DNA of 53,647 bases from Clostridia bacterium (GCA_017537365.1 JAFYKZ010000021.1:1-53647), one strand, 5' to 3'. Positions 38,245 through 46,690 are shown, counted from the first letter of the stretch. Notes: a model not told the origin generated them from the letters alone. A program made the numbers and translations.

Positions 38245-38268
38245 TTCTATTATTGGATGGAGATAGCT

Positions 38269-39774
38269 ATGGCAGAAAATAATGCTAATAATGCTAATGC
38301 AAAAGAGCAGGATTTAAACGAAATATTAAGATTAAGAAGAGAAAAGCTTGCAAATATGAAAGCGGCTGGTAATGACCCCTTTACTATAACAAAATTCGAT
38401 TTTGATAGCAACTCAACCGAAATCAAAGAGAATTTTGAGGAGTTTGAGGGAAAATCAGTTAAAATTGCGGGTAGAATTATGGCTCGCAGAATTATGGGTA
38501 AAGCAAGCTTTGTTGGTATTGCGGATAGCACAGGTAAAATTCAGCTTTATGTTCGCCGCGATGATATAGGCGAAGATGTTTATGCTGCATTTAAGAAATG
38601 GGATATCGGTGATATTATCGGTGTTGAGGGTTTGGTTTTCAAAACTCAAACAGGCGAAATCTCAGTTCACGCTAATAAAATCACCCTTCTTTCTAAATCT
38701 TTAATTCCGCTTCCCGAAAAGTTTCACGGTTTAACAAATAATGATTTGCGCTTCCGTCAAAGATATGTTGATTTAATTATGAATCCAAATGTTAAGCGCA
38801 ATTTCAAAATCCGCTCTCAGTTTATTAAATATATGCGTTCTTATCTCGATAATATGGATTATATCGAGGTTGAAACTCCCGTACTTAATACTATCGTAGG
38901 CGGTGCAGCTGCCAGACCTTTCATAACTCACCATAACACCTTGAATATACCTATGTATATGCGTATTGCAACTGAGCTTCCTTTGAAGCGTCTTATTGTT
39001 GGCGGTATGGATAGAGTTTATGAAATAGGCAGAATTTTCAGAAACGAGGGTATGGACCCTAAGCATAACCCTGAGTTCACAACAGTTGAATTATACCAAG
39101 CTTATGCCGATTTCCATGATATGATGGATATTGCTGAGGGTATTATTTCAGGCGCCGCTAAGGAAATTCACGGTACTTATGAAGTTGAATGGTTGGGCGA
39201 GAAAATCGACCTTACTCCCGGTTGGCGCAGACTAACTATGGTTGATGCTGTTAAGGAGTATGCAGGGGTTGATTTCGGTGCTATAACCGATGATGCTGAG
39301 GCTGTTAAAGCTGCAGAGGCTATCGGTGTTGAGCTTGCTGAAACCGCTGATAAAACCTGGGGTAATGCTCTTTATGCTTGCTTCGATCAAAAGGTTGAGG
39401 AAAAGCTTATTCAGCCAACATTTATAACAATGTATCCTGTTGAGGTTTCTCCTTTAACTAAGGCATCACCTGAGGACCCGCGTTTAACCGAGCGCTTTGA
39501 GTTGTTTGTTTGCCATAGTGAGCTTGCTAATGCTTATTCTGAGCTTAACGACCCGATTGTTCAGCGTGAGCGTTTTGAGAAGCAGTTAGAACTTCGTGAG
39601 CGCGGCGATGATGAGGCTGAGATGCTTGATGAAGATTTCTTAACCGCTATGGAATACGGAATGCCTCCAACAGGCGGTATGGGTATCGGTATTGATAGAG
39701 CAGTAATGCTTTTAACCAATTCGGATACTATCCGCGAGGTTATCTTGTTTCCAACAATGAAGCCGTTGGATTAA
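38269..39774 (+). CDS. lysS: Lysyl-tRNA synthetase (class II), 3' end rebuilt by an inserted element
   Basis: 501 aa from ATG 38269 (GGAG six bases upstream). OB anticodon-binding domain (VKIAGRIMARRIMGKASF) and a class II core with motif 2 (FRNEGMDPKHNPEFTTVELYQAY) and motif 3 (GMPPTGGMGIGIDRAVMLL). The last codons ATG AAG CCG TTG GAT TAA are repeated, with one silent change (AAG/AAA), at 43174. That repeat marks the far end of an integrated element, followed by the terminator that should belong to lysS. The gene is therefore intact but now lacks its native terminator. Confidence 0.97.
   Translation: MAENNANNANAKEQDLNEILRLRREKLANMKAAGNDPFTITKFDFDSNSTEIKENFEEFEGKSVKIAGRIMARRIMGKASFVGIADSTGKIQLYVRRDDIGEDVYAAFKKWDIGDIIGVEGLVFKTQTGEISVHANKITLLSKSLIPLPEKFHGLTNNDLRFRQRYVDLIMNPNVKRNFKIRSQFIKYMRSYLDNMDYIEVETPVLNTIVGGAAARPFITHHNTLNIPMYMRIATELPLKRLIVGGMDRVYEIGRIFRNEGMDPKHNPEFTTVELYQAYADFHDMMDIAEGIISGAAKEIHGTYEVEWLGEKIDLTPGWRRLTMVDAVKEYAGVDFGAITDDAEAVKAAEAIGVELAETADKTWGNALYACFDQKVEEKLIQPTFITMYPVEVSPLTKASPEDPRLTERFELFVCHSELANAYSELNDPIVQRERFEKQLELRERGDDEAEMLDEDFLTAMEYGMPPTGGMGIGIDRAVMLLTNSDTIREVILFPTMKPLD
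39757..39774 (+). repeat. attL: attL direct repeat at lysS stop
   Basis: The 18-bp copy forms the current end of lysS, including the TAA. A 12-bp palindrome TACCAATTGGTA lies 68 bp further in (39843-39854) and may be a Xis/Int site. Confidence 0.85.
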
Positions 39775-39899
39775 GAATAACTTTTGAAGAGTTATGGAGA
39801 CTTATGAATACTTTTGTAAAGTAAGTACTTCATTGTTGGTGGTACCAATTGGTATACAAAACGCAAAACGAAAGTTATAACAACTTATAAAAAGTTATT

Positions 39900-39932
39900 G
39901 GCTCTGCTGAAAATCAGCAGAGCCAATTTTTT
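39900..39932 (+). terminator. Element-internal terminator before xis
   Basis: GGCTCTGCTGA (39900-39910) pairs with TCAGCAGAGCC (39914-39924), then a T-run. It could serve lysS in its present location. Confidence 0.9.
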
Positions 39933-39986
39933 GTTGTAAAATAGATGTGTCGAAAGACAAAATATTAAGAAACGGAGAGTAGACAC

Positions 39987-40184
39987 ATGAAACCAGAAAT
40001 TCCTATTTGGGAGAAATCAAACTTGACAATTGAGGAGGCGGCAGTGTATTTCAACATTGGCGCAAGTACATTGCGACGCCTTGCAGCAAGAGAGGATTGC
40101 CCATATGTGTTATGGGTAGGCAGTAAATGTCTGATTAAACGAGTGTGCTTTGAAGAATATCTTCAAAAAGCATTCTCAATTTAA
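39987..40184 (+). CDS. xis: Tn916-type excisionase
   Basis: 65 aa. Starts MKPEIPIWEKSNLTIEEAA, then YFNIGASTLRRLAARED, the winged HTH pattern of Tn916 Xis. It binds the element ends to direct excision by Int. It has a GGAGAG site upstream and stops 12 bp before the integrase gene. Confidence 0.93.
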   Translation: MKPEIPIWEKSNLTIEEAAVYFNIGASTLRRLAAREDCPYVLWVGSKCLIKRVCFEEYLQKAFSI

Positions 40185-40196
40185 GGGGGTGATGAT

Positions 40197-41417
40197 ATGC
40201 AAGGAGAAACTCGTTATGACAGTAAACGCGTTCGATTAAGAACGGGTGAATACGAACGGCCGGACGGAAAGTACGAATATCGATATACAGTGTTTGGAAA
40301 ATCGTTTTCTGTTTATGATAAGACTTTAGATGGACTTCGTGAAAAAGAAAATGATATCTTGTCAGAGAAGAAAGGCGTCAATAATCAGTATAATAAACAC
40401 ACCACCACACTCAACGATGTTTATGATTTGTGGAAAGAGTTGAAGCGTGGAATACGCCAAAACACTTATCGCAATTATTGCTATATGTATGATCAGTATG
40501 TAAAAGATTCGATTGGTGATATGTATGTGAGTAGGATTAAAAAGTCGGATATTAAAAGATTTTTTAATCATTTAGTTGATGAACGCAGATTAAAAGCCGG
40601 AACGGTTGATGCAGTTCAAACCATTCTTCATCAGGTGTTGCAAATTGCCGTGGATGATGAATGGATCGATAAGAATCCTTCGGACGGTGCGATAAAGGAA
40701 CTGAAGAGAGCACATCAACTCAATTCAAAGAAGAGACAAGCGCTTACAAAGGAAGAACAAAAGTTATTGCTTTCGTTTTTATCGGAAAACACAACGAATA
40801 TACGATGGTATCCTATAACGGCAGTAATGCTCGGAACCGGTATGCGCGTTGGTGAGGCGACTGGACTTCGTTGGTGTGATGTAGATTTTAAAAATAGCAT
40901 GATTGATGTAAATCATACATTGGTATATTACAGCAAAGGCGATCATAGCTGTACTTTTGCAATCAACGATACCAAAACACTAGCTAGCAAGCGAATCATT
41001 CCAATGACCAAACAAGTGAAGGATGCTCTTTTAATGGAGAGAGGGATGCAAGAGTTATCCGGTATTACGTGTGATGTTGAAATAGATGGTTATAGAAACT
41101 TTATTTTTGTTAATCGCTTTGGTGGATTGCATCATCAAGGAAGTTTGAACAAGGCGTTTAGGCGAATTATTCGTGATTGTAACGATGCTGAGTTTTTGAA
41201 AAGTAAGAATCCAAAAGTCTTGCTGCCCAAGTTCAGTTGCCATAACCTCCGACATACATTTGCAACAAGACTGTGTGAATCGGGAATGAATATAAAGTTA
41301 ATTCAAGATATTCTAGGTCACTCCGATATATCTACAACTATGGATATTTACACACATATCACCAAAGATATGAGAAGTGAAGCAAAAGAAATAATGGAAT
41401 TGGAGCTTATTATATAA
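40197..41417 (+). CDS. int: Tn916-type tyrosine integrase
   Basis: 406 aa. N-terminal arm-binding DNA domain (RTGEYERPDGKYEYRYT), SAM-like core binding domain (about 70-160) and catalytic domain: first Arg in MLGTGMRVGEATGLRW, the HxxR box HNLRHTFATRL, LGHSDISTT and the nucleophile Tyr in MDIYTHIT. The RBS is GGGGGTGATG. It carries out integration at lysS as judged from its position beside the repeat; Tn916 itself has relaxed targets, so this enzyme seems site-specific. Confidence 0.95.
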   Translation: MQGETRYDSKRVRLRTGEYERPDGKYEYRYTVFGKSFSVYDKTLDGLREKENDILSEKKGVNNQYNKHTTTLNDVYDLWKELKRGIRQNTYRNYCYMYDQYVKDSIGDMYVSRIKKSDIKRFFNHLVDERRLKAGTVDAVQTILHQVLQIAVDDEWIDKNPSDGAIKELKRAHQLNSKKRQALTKEEQKLLLSFLSENTTNIRWYPITAVMLGTGMRVGEATGLRWCDVDFKNSMIDVNHTLVYYSKGDHSCTFAINDTKTLASKRIIPMTKQVKDALLMERGMQELSGITCDVEIDGYRNFIFVNRFGGLHHQGSLNKAFRRIIRDCNDAEFLKSKNPKVLLPKFSCHNLRHTFATRLCESGMNIKLIQDILGHSDISTTMDIYTHITKDMRSEAKEIMELELII

Positions 41418-41423
41418 CGACCA

Positions 41424-41461
41424 AATCAAACCCACCTTTTTTGTAAAGGGTGGGTTTGATT
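41424..41461 (+). terminator. Terminator after int
   Basis: AATCAAACCCACC (41424-41436) pairs perfectly with GGTGGGTTTGATT (41449-41461). The 175 bases after it, to 41636, hold no gene that I can see. Confidence 0.85.
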
Positions 41462-41636
41462 ACAAGAACGGGTTGTGCTACAATAAGAATACACCTACAT
41501 ATTAGATGAAGATGAAATTCGTAGGTTTTAAATTCACAATCAATATAGTAGTTATTTGAGGTTTATTAAAAAATTAAGCATCTTAATGAAGTTTGTGATT
41601 TTATTATATCAAAAACACAAACCCATTAAGGCGTAA

Positions 41637-41942
41637 ATAGTCAATCTTACAAATTACCCTGACAGCAAGCTTAAAGCTTATGCGAGCATCAGGATATATG
41701 ATAGATTTTGCGCTACAGGTTTACGTGTTTATGAAGATGAAAAAGGTCTTTTTGTAATGCCTCCTTCAAGAAAAGTCGGAGATAATTATCAGGATACCTT
41801 CTTCGCTCTTAATAAGAAAGACCGTGCAAAGATTAATGAGGCGGTACTCAAGGCATATGAGGAAAAGTTGGAACAAGTGCAGAATAACGGAGAAAGCGAG
41901 CAAATCAGCGAGGCTGAACAAGATATGTCTCTCAATATGTAG
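41637..41942 (+). pseudogene. SpoVG-family gene remnant, 5' truncated
   Basis: The frame is open from 41637 (TAA at 41634) and reads NLTNYPDSKLKAYASIRIYD, then GLFVMPPSRKVGDNYQDTFF and KAYEEKLEQ. This is the core of SpoVG, an RNA/DNA-binding regulator often carried on Tn916-like and related elements. The usual start, a few residues before NLTNYP, is missing; the first ATG is at 41757, after the conserved core. FCATGLRVYE replaces the typical FAVHGIRVIE. No ribosome site is visible. It is probably a dead remnant, unless a non-standard start is used. Confidence 0.75.
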
Positions 41943-42044
41943 TTCTTGAGGCAGAAGCTTAAATTTATATTGTTTTTGTATAATTCTTGACTTAAAACTG
42001 TAAAACGGATATAATATATTAAAGACTTTAGGGGAGGGATAGAA

Positions 42045-42227
42045 ATGTCACCTTTACAACTTCAAAAGCGAAAAAGAGCGATTAAGATTGCGGATGCTTT
42101 AAATAGTATAGAGGGAGTGCCTGTTTCAGCATATGCTAAGGAGCTTTCAAAAAAGTGGGCTGACGGTTCTATTTCTGCTACTCAAATGAAAGAACTTCTT
42201 ATAAATTCTCATAGGAAGGCACAGTAA
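42045..42227 (+). CDS. VbhA-like antitoxin
   Basis: 60 aa, helix-rich; follows AGGGGAGGG. It contains DALNSIEGVPVSAYAKELSK and SISATQMKELL, the layout of VbhA-type antitoxins. These insert an inhibitory helix with motif (S/T)xxxE(G/N) next to the ATP site of a Fic toxin. Here Glu23-Gly24 are present but the residue four before Glu is Leu19, not Ser or Thr. The TAATG overlap with the Fic gene shows tight coupling. Confidence 0.8.
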   Translation: MSPLQLQKRKRAIKIADALNSIEGVPVSAYAKELSKKWADGSISATQMKELLINSHRKAQ

Positions 42228-42958
42228 TGTCAAAATACGATATTTATTTATACGAAGATTGTAAAATCTTAAAAAACCTTTTAAATATAAAGAATGAAGA
42301 TGAACTTGACCTTGCTGAAGCCGAACTTTCAAGAGCTAATATGATGATCTTATACGAAGAAGGATTCTCGGATTTTTCTACTATGGGAATTCGTTATATT
42401 CATAAAAAGCTTTTTGAAGATGTTTATGAGTGGGCAGGTAAATTTAGAGTTATTAATATCCAAAAACGTGAAAAAGTTTTAGCGGGCAGAAGTGTATGGT
42501 ATACCGATTGTGATAATATAGAAAAAGAACTAGATATTGCATGGAGTAATATAAATAGTATTAAATGGCAAGATTACAGTAAGGATGAATTTGTAGAGTT
42601 AGTTTCAAAACATTTTGCTACTCTTTGGCAGATACATCCGTTCAGAGAGGGAAATACTCGAACTATTGTAATGCTGATGACATTTTTCGTTGAACATTAC
42701 GGATACTATTTTGACCAAGAACTTATAGCCCACAGTGCTGGATATTTTCGAGATGCATTAGTTATGGCTTCTTTAGAACAATTCTCAGAATATGAACATT
42801 TAGAAAAGATTCTAAATGATGCTATTTGTACTGAGCCTATAGAAGACAATGATGAAATTAACCAGGAGAATGACAGCAAAAAAGAAAAATACGAAAAGTA
42901 CAAATATGAAAATTACAAGCCTTCTCCGCATGAATATGTAGAAAAGACGAATGACTAA
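42227..42958 (+). CDS. Fic-domain protein (toxin of VbhA/VbhT-like pair)
   Basis: 243 aa. The Fic core shows YIHKKLFEDVYEWAGKFR and the active loop HPFREGNTRT (His137). The canonical loop is HPFxxGNGRxxR: the second G is Thr and the final Arg position is Val. Fic enzymes attach AMP or other nucleotide parts to target proteins such as gyrase or topoisomerase IV. Loss of the last Arg may change donor use. The C-terminal tail (about 205-243) is highly charged and repetitive in Lys, Glu and Tyr. Probably maintains the element by addiction. Confidence 0.9.
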   Translation: MSKYDIYLYEDCKILKNLLNIKNEDELDLAEAELSRANMMILYEEGFSDFSTMGIRYIHKKLFEDVYEWAGKFRVINIQKREKVLAGRSVWYTDCDNIEKELDIAWSNINSIKWQDYSKDEFVELVSKHFATLWQIHPFREGNTRTIVMLMTFFVEHYGYYFDQELIAHSAGYFRDALVMASLEQFSEYEHLEKILNDAICTEPIEDNDEINQENDSKKEKYEKYKYENYKPSPHEYVEKTND

Positions 42959-43083
42959 AAACCTCTATAAACTCTTGTGAGTATATGGAGGTTTTGCATG
43001 TTTATAAAACCAAATATCATTAAATAACTTGTACCATTTAAACCACACCTTAAACCAATTTTTATTTTTTGGCGTGAATTTAT

Positions 43084-43191
43084 GTGAAGTTTTGTGAGCT
43101 TGGTTTGTACGCTTCAATTCAAAAAGTGAGGTTTCGTGAGGTTATGTAAAGATAGTCCCCAAAAATCCCCACTATGAAACCGTTGGATTAA
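43084..43191 (+). repeat. attR: attR region: 15-bp arm repeats and direct repeat
   Basis: GTGAAGTTTTGTGAG (43084-43098) and GTGAGGTTTCGTGAG (43126-43140) are direct repeats with two differences, suitable as integrase arm sites. The core repeat is at 43174-43191. Confidence 0.75.
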
Positions 43192-43210
43192 ATATAATTT
43201 TACAAATTAA

Positions 43211-43245
43211 AGTCCTGCATATCTTGCGATATGCAGGACTTTTTT
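43211..43245. terminator. Original lysS terminator, now separated from lysS
   Basis: AGTCCTGCATATC (43211-43223) pairs perfectly with GATATGCAGGACT (43228-43240), then TTTTT. It lies 20 bases after the right lysS repeat. Confidence 0.9.
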
Positions 43246-43446
43246 CTATTTACGTGTAGGTTTTACATTTGAATCAGGAGTAATATTTCCGTCAATAGTA
43301 CCGTTAGATTCCTCAAAAGCTTTAATGTTTTCTCTTATCAAAACAAGTACCTGACTATTTACGCTTCTTCCTTCATAATCAGCAATATATGCTATTTTAT
43401 TTAACATTTCTTCTTCTATTCTAATAGAAACACTTTTGATAGCCAT
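43246..43446 (-). CDS. Ribbon-helix-helix (Arc-type) DNA-binding protein
   Basis: 66 aa. Starts MAIKSVSIRIEEEMLNKIAY, then ADYEGRSVNSQVLVLIRENI, the beta-strand and two-helix RHH fold; a polar tail of about 18 residues follows. RBS GAGGTG. Transcribed away from the SLOG gene. The shared 108-bp space holds two palindromes that suit an RHH repressor, so it likely controls itself and its neighbour. Confidence 0.88.
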   Translation of the reverse strand: MAIKSVSIRIEEEMLNKIAYIADYEGRSVNSQVLVLIRENIKAFEESNGTIDGNITPDSNVKPTRK

Positions 43447-43460
43447 AATTTCACCTCATT

Positions 43461-43481
43461 ATAAATATATTGTATATTTAT
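43461..43481. promoter_or_regulatory. Palindromic operator 1
   Basis: ATAAATATA-TTG-TATATTTAT: 9-bp perfect arms and 3-base centre, placed 14 bp before the RHH start codon. Confidence 0.7.
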
Positions 43482-43506
43482 TTTAGATGTATTATGTGTT
43501 ATAATG

Positions 43507-43539
43507 TTAATAATAGATATATCGTATATCTATTATTAA
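43507..43539. promoter_or_regulatory. Palindromic operator 2
   Basis: Fifteen-base perfect arms (43507-43521 and 43525-43539) around TCG. The inner core GATATA-TCG-TATATC resembles operator 1 (TATA-TYG-TATA). It abuts the ribosome site of the SLOG gene. Confidence 0.8.
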
Positions 43540-43554
43540 AGGAGAGGTAGGGAA

Positions 43555-44022
43555 ATGAAAACTTGTTGTTTTATCGGTCATAGAAAAATAAATGAAACAA
43601 AAGGATTAAGGTTAAAGCTTTACGAAATAATCGAAAATTTAGTTATAAATGAAAATGTTGATACATTTCTTTTTGGAAGTAAAAGCCGTTTTGATGACCT
43701 TTGTTTAGAAACAGTAACAAAAATCAGAGAAAAATACCCCAACATAAAACGAATTTATGTTAGGGCGGAATATGAGAATATAAGCGAGCATTATGAAAAT
43801 TATCTTTTGAAAAGTTATGAGGAAACCTATTATCCTGAAAAAATAAAAAATTCAGGCAGAGCGGTTTATGTTGAACGCAATTTTGAAATGATAAACAAAA
43901 GCCAAATTTGTATCGTTTATTATGATGAAAAATGTGCGCCCGAAAACCGCAAAAGCGGAACAAAAACAGCATTTGATTATGCGATAAAGCAAGGGAAACG
44001 AATTATTAAATTTCCAATGTAA
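43555..44022 (+). CDS. SLOG-domain protein (YpsA/DUF1273-like)
   Basis: 155 aa. Starts MKTCCFIGHRKI, the first strand and loop of the SLOG Rossmann-like fold; then VDTFLFGSKSRFDDLC and, near the end, KSGTKTAFDYAIKQGKRII, which matches the second nucleotide-binding loop. SLOG proteins bind or cleave nucleotide derivatives and several act in phage defence. Here the gene sits alone with an RHH regulator. No effector such as a nuclease or membrane pore is adjacent, so the role remains open. RBS GGAGAGG. Confidence 0.85.
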   Translation: MKTCCFIGHRKINETKGLRLKLYEIIENLVINENVDTFLFGSKSRFDDLCLETVTKIREKYPNIKRIYVRAEYENISEHYENYLLKSYEETYYPEKIKNSGRAVYVERNFEMINKSQICIVYYDEKCAPENRKSGTKTAFDYAIKQGKRIIKFPM

Positions 44023-44071
44023 ATTTAATTCGTAGGGGCGATTATTAATTGCCCGAAAATGCAAGAACCTA

Positions 44072-44094
44072 ACGGGAGGCAAATCGCCTCCCGT
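44072..44094. terminator. Hairpin between convergent SLOG gene and copA
   Basis: ACGGGAGGC and GCCTCCCGT form a 9-bp stem with 5-base loop. No long T-run, so termination is plausible rather than certain. Confidence 0.5.
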
Positions 44095-44117
44095 AACATA
44101 AAATAACAGTTTATATT

Positions 44118-46568
44118 TTAAAGTATTTCTATAACTTTATAGCCGTTATCGGTGATAAGCTTGGTGATAACTTCGTCTGCAATCGGGGAGCTCATAGTTA
44201 CAACGGCAGTGCCTTCAATATGGCTTACAACTGCCGCCGAAACACCCTCTAATTCTTCGAGCAGAGTTTTTACTCTTGCTTCGCAATGAGGACACATCAT
44301 ACCTTCAATTTTTATTGTTTTTTCCATTAGTTTTTCCTCTTTTCTTTGAACAGTTTTAATTTTTTTATCCTTTTTGTTCGAGTGAATGTTATATAAATTA
44401 AGCCTGAGCGCGTTGGTAACCACGCAAAAACTGGATAGACTCATTGCCGCCGCGGCAAGCATAGGGTTAAGCGTTAATCCTGCCCAAGCAAATGCGCCGG
44501 CAGCAACAGGAATACATATCGCATTATAAATAAATGCCCAAAATAGATTTTGGTGTATTATTCTCAGTGTTGCGCGGCTTAAACGAATTGCTGCAGGAAC
44601 ATCAGAAAGTCTACTGTTAACAAGAACAATATCTGCCGCATCAATGGCAACATCAGTTCCTGCACCGATTGCAATTCCAATGTCTGCGCGGGTTAATGCG
44701 GGTGCATCGTTGATACCGTCTCCAACCATAGCAACCCTGCCGTGTTTTTGCAAGCTGCGAATGATAGCTTCTTTTCCGTCGGGTTTGACTTCGGCAATAA
44801 CCTCGTTAACTCCAACTTGTTTGCCAATGGCTTCGGCGGTTATTTTATTGTCTCCCGTTAGCATAACAACCTGTATACCCATATTTTTGAGTTCTGTAAC
44901 CGATTTAGCGCTATCTTCTTTTATGCTATCTGCAACGGCTATAATACCCAGAACAGTTTTGCCTTTTGAAAAGAATATAGCAGTTTTTCCTTCAAGCGCT
45001 AACTTGCTTGAGTTTTCAAGTAAATCGCTTGGTATGGTTGCATAGTGGTTTATAAAATCTGAATTACCACCGCAACAGATTTCATTATTTATTTTAGCCG
45101 AAAGTCCACCGCCTGAAAAAATTTCAAAATCGGTTGTTTTTAAGGCATTGAGCTTTAATTCCTCGCCATATTTAACAATTGCCTTAGCTATCGGGTGCTC
45201 GCTTTTTGTTTCGAGACTGTAAGCTATTTGAATTAACTCGTTACTACCGATAATATCTGTTACTTCAGGCTCGCCCTTGGTAATTGTTCCTGTTTTATCA
45301 AGGGCTACTATTCTGGTTTTTCCGGCTATTTCAAGCGAGGTAGCAGTTTTGAATAAGACTGCATTTTTAGCTCCTTTTCCGTTACCGACCATAATGGCAA
45401 CAGGAGTGGCAAGTCCGAGCGCGCAGGGGCAACTTATAACCAGTACCGAAACAGCCCGAGTTAATGCAAAACCAACCGTTTCGCCAAGAATTAACCATAA
45501 TATTAAAACGGCAAAGGCTATTGCAATTACAATAGGCACAAAAACACCTGAAACCTTATCGGCAACCTTTGAAATGGGGGCTTTGGTTGCCGAGGCATCG
45601 CTTACCATTTTAATGATTTGCGATATGGTAGTATCCTCGCCAACACGAGTGGCCTCACATTTTAAATATCCCGAGCGGTTAATGGTGGCACCGCTTATAG
45701 TATCGCCAACCGATTTATCTATCGGAATACTTTCACCGGTGAGAGCAGATTCGTCAACCGCGCTGTGTCCTTCAATTATAATCCCGTCAACAGGGATACT
45801 ATCACCCGCACGAATCACAAAAATATCACCTTTGCGAAGTTCTTCAACGGGGATATTTATTTCGGTTTTATTTCGGATAACATTTGCGGTTTTTGGGGTG
45901 AGATTTAAAAGGCTTTTAAGGGCATTGGTTGTTTTACCTTTTGAACGGGCTTCAAGCAATTTGCCGAGGGTGATAAGAACTAATATCATTGCCGCAGATT
46001 CGAAATAGAGCTCGTGAAGAAAATTCTCAGGTCTTGCAATTAAAATATATAAACTATAAATAAAGGAAGCGGCAGAGCCTAATGAAACCAATGTATCCAT
46101 ATTAGGAGAACGGTGAATTAAACCCTTAAAACCGTTCTTGAAGAATTTATAGTTGATAACCATTATGGCAAGCGATAAAATCATCTGCAAAACGCCAATG
46201 ACAATAGGGTTTTCTATAAAAAACTCAGGCAAAGGAAAGCCCCACATTATATGTCCCATTGAAAAATACATAAGTATCAGCAAAACCGATAGGGAAGAAA
46301 TGAGTCTTTTAAAAAGCAGAGGGGTATCTTTATCGGCTAATGCATCTAATTTGGTTGCTTTATTGCCTGATTCTTTTTGAGAGGCAGTGTATCCTGCATT
46401 ATAAACGGCGGCTATAATTGCTTTGTTGCTTGCGGTTCCTTCAACGATCATTGAGTTGGTGAGCAGATTTACCGAACAATCGGTAACACCCGCAACGCTT
46501 AAAACCGCTTTTTCCACCCTTGCGCTACACGCCGCACAGCTCATACCGTTAATGCTATATTCTTTCAT
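44118..46568 (-). CDS. copA: Copper-exporting P1B-type ATPase with C-terminal CopZ-like domain
   Basis: 816 aa. N-terminal heavy-metal domain with GMSCAACSARVEKA, eight predicted spans, the ion motif SCPCALGLATP (CPC), phosphorylation site DKTGTITKG, SEHPIAKAI and MVGDGINDAPALTRADIG. It exports Cu(I) from the cytosol. Unusually, a second metal domain (GMMCPHCEARVKTLLEELEG) is fused at the C-terminus after a Lys-rich linker. An internal ATG at 44327-44325 with AGAGG about 8 bases upstream could also yield a free 69-residue chaperone. No CsoR or CopY gene or operator is seen nearby. Confidence 0.93.
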   Translation of the reverse strand: MKEYSINGMSCAACSARVEKAVLSVAGVTDCSVNLLTNSMIVEGTASNKAIIAAVYNAGYTASQKESGNKATKLDALADKDTPLLFKRLISSLSVLLILMYFSMGHIMWGFPLPEFFIENPIVIGVLQMILSLAIMVINYKFFKNGFKGLIHRSPNMDTLVSLGSAASFIYSLYILIARPENFLHELYFESAAMILVLITLGKLLEARSKGKTTNALKSLLNLTPKTANVIRNKTEINIPVEELRKGDIFVIRAGDSIPVDGIIIEGHSAVDESALTGESIPIDKSVGDTISGATINRSGYLKCEATRVGEDTTISQIIKMVSDASATKAPISKVADKVSGVFVPIVIAIAFAVLILWLILGETVGFALTRAVSVLVISCPCALGLATPVAIMVGNGKGAKNAVLFKTATSLEIAGKTRIVALDKTGTITKGEPEVTDIIGSNELIQIAYSLETKSEHPIAKAIVKYGEELKLNALKTTDFEIFSGGGLSAKINNEICCGGNSDFINHYATIPSDLLENSSKLALEGKTAIFFSKGKTVLGIIAVADSIKEDSAKSVTELKNMGIQVVMLTGDNKITAEAIGKQVGVNEVIAEVKPDGKEAIIRSLQKHGRVAMVGDGINDAPALTRADIGIAIGAGTDVAIDAADIVLVNSRLSDVPAAIRLSRATLRIIHQNLFWAFIYNAICIPVAAGAFAWAGLTLNPMLAAAAMSLSSFCVVTNALRLNLYNIHSNKKDKKIKTVQRKEEKLMEKTIKIEGMMCPHCEARVKTLLEELEGVSAAVVSHIEGTAVVTMSSPIADEVITKLITDNGYKVIEIL

Positions 46569-46645
46569 TTGAAACAGGCTTTCCTTTCTTTTAGATTTTC
46601 TTCGATAATATTATACCATAAAAATAAGATTTTTTCAACGAATAT

Positions 46646-46683
46646 AAAAAATCCGAGCAAAGCATTAGCAAGGCTCGGATAAA
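46646..46683 (-). terminator. Terminator of the DUF4430-ECF operon
   Basis: On the minus strand ATCCGAGC pairs with GCTCGGAT (46651-46680), followed by a T-run. Confidence 0.85.
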
Positions 46684-46690
46684 ATAATAT

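Larger units (their letters stand above)
39757..43191. mobile_element. Integrative element in the 3' end of lysS, with direct-repeat boundaries
   Basis: ATGAAGCCGTTGGATTAA (39757-39774) and ATGAAACCGTTGGATTAA (43174-43191) are 18-bp repeats differing at one base. Between them lie Xis, Int, a SpoVG-like remnant and a VbhA/Fic pair. The host terminator for lysS lies just outside the right repeat. Arm-type repeats for integrase binding are seen near the right end. No mobilization genes are present, so this is a small or decayed element. Confidence 0.88.

Noticed and set aside
45277-46008. 243-codon plus-strand open frame
   Set aside because: Lies wholly antisense to copA, whose motifs are clear; no ribosome site and unnatural composition.
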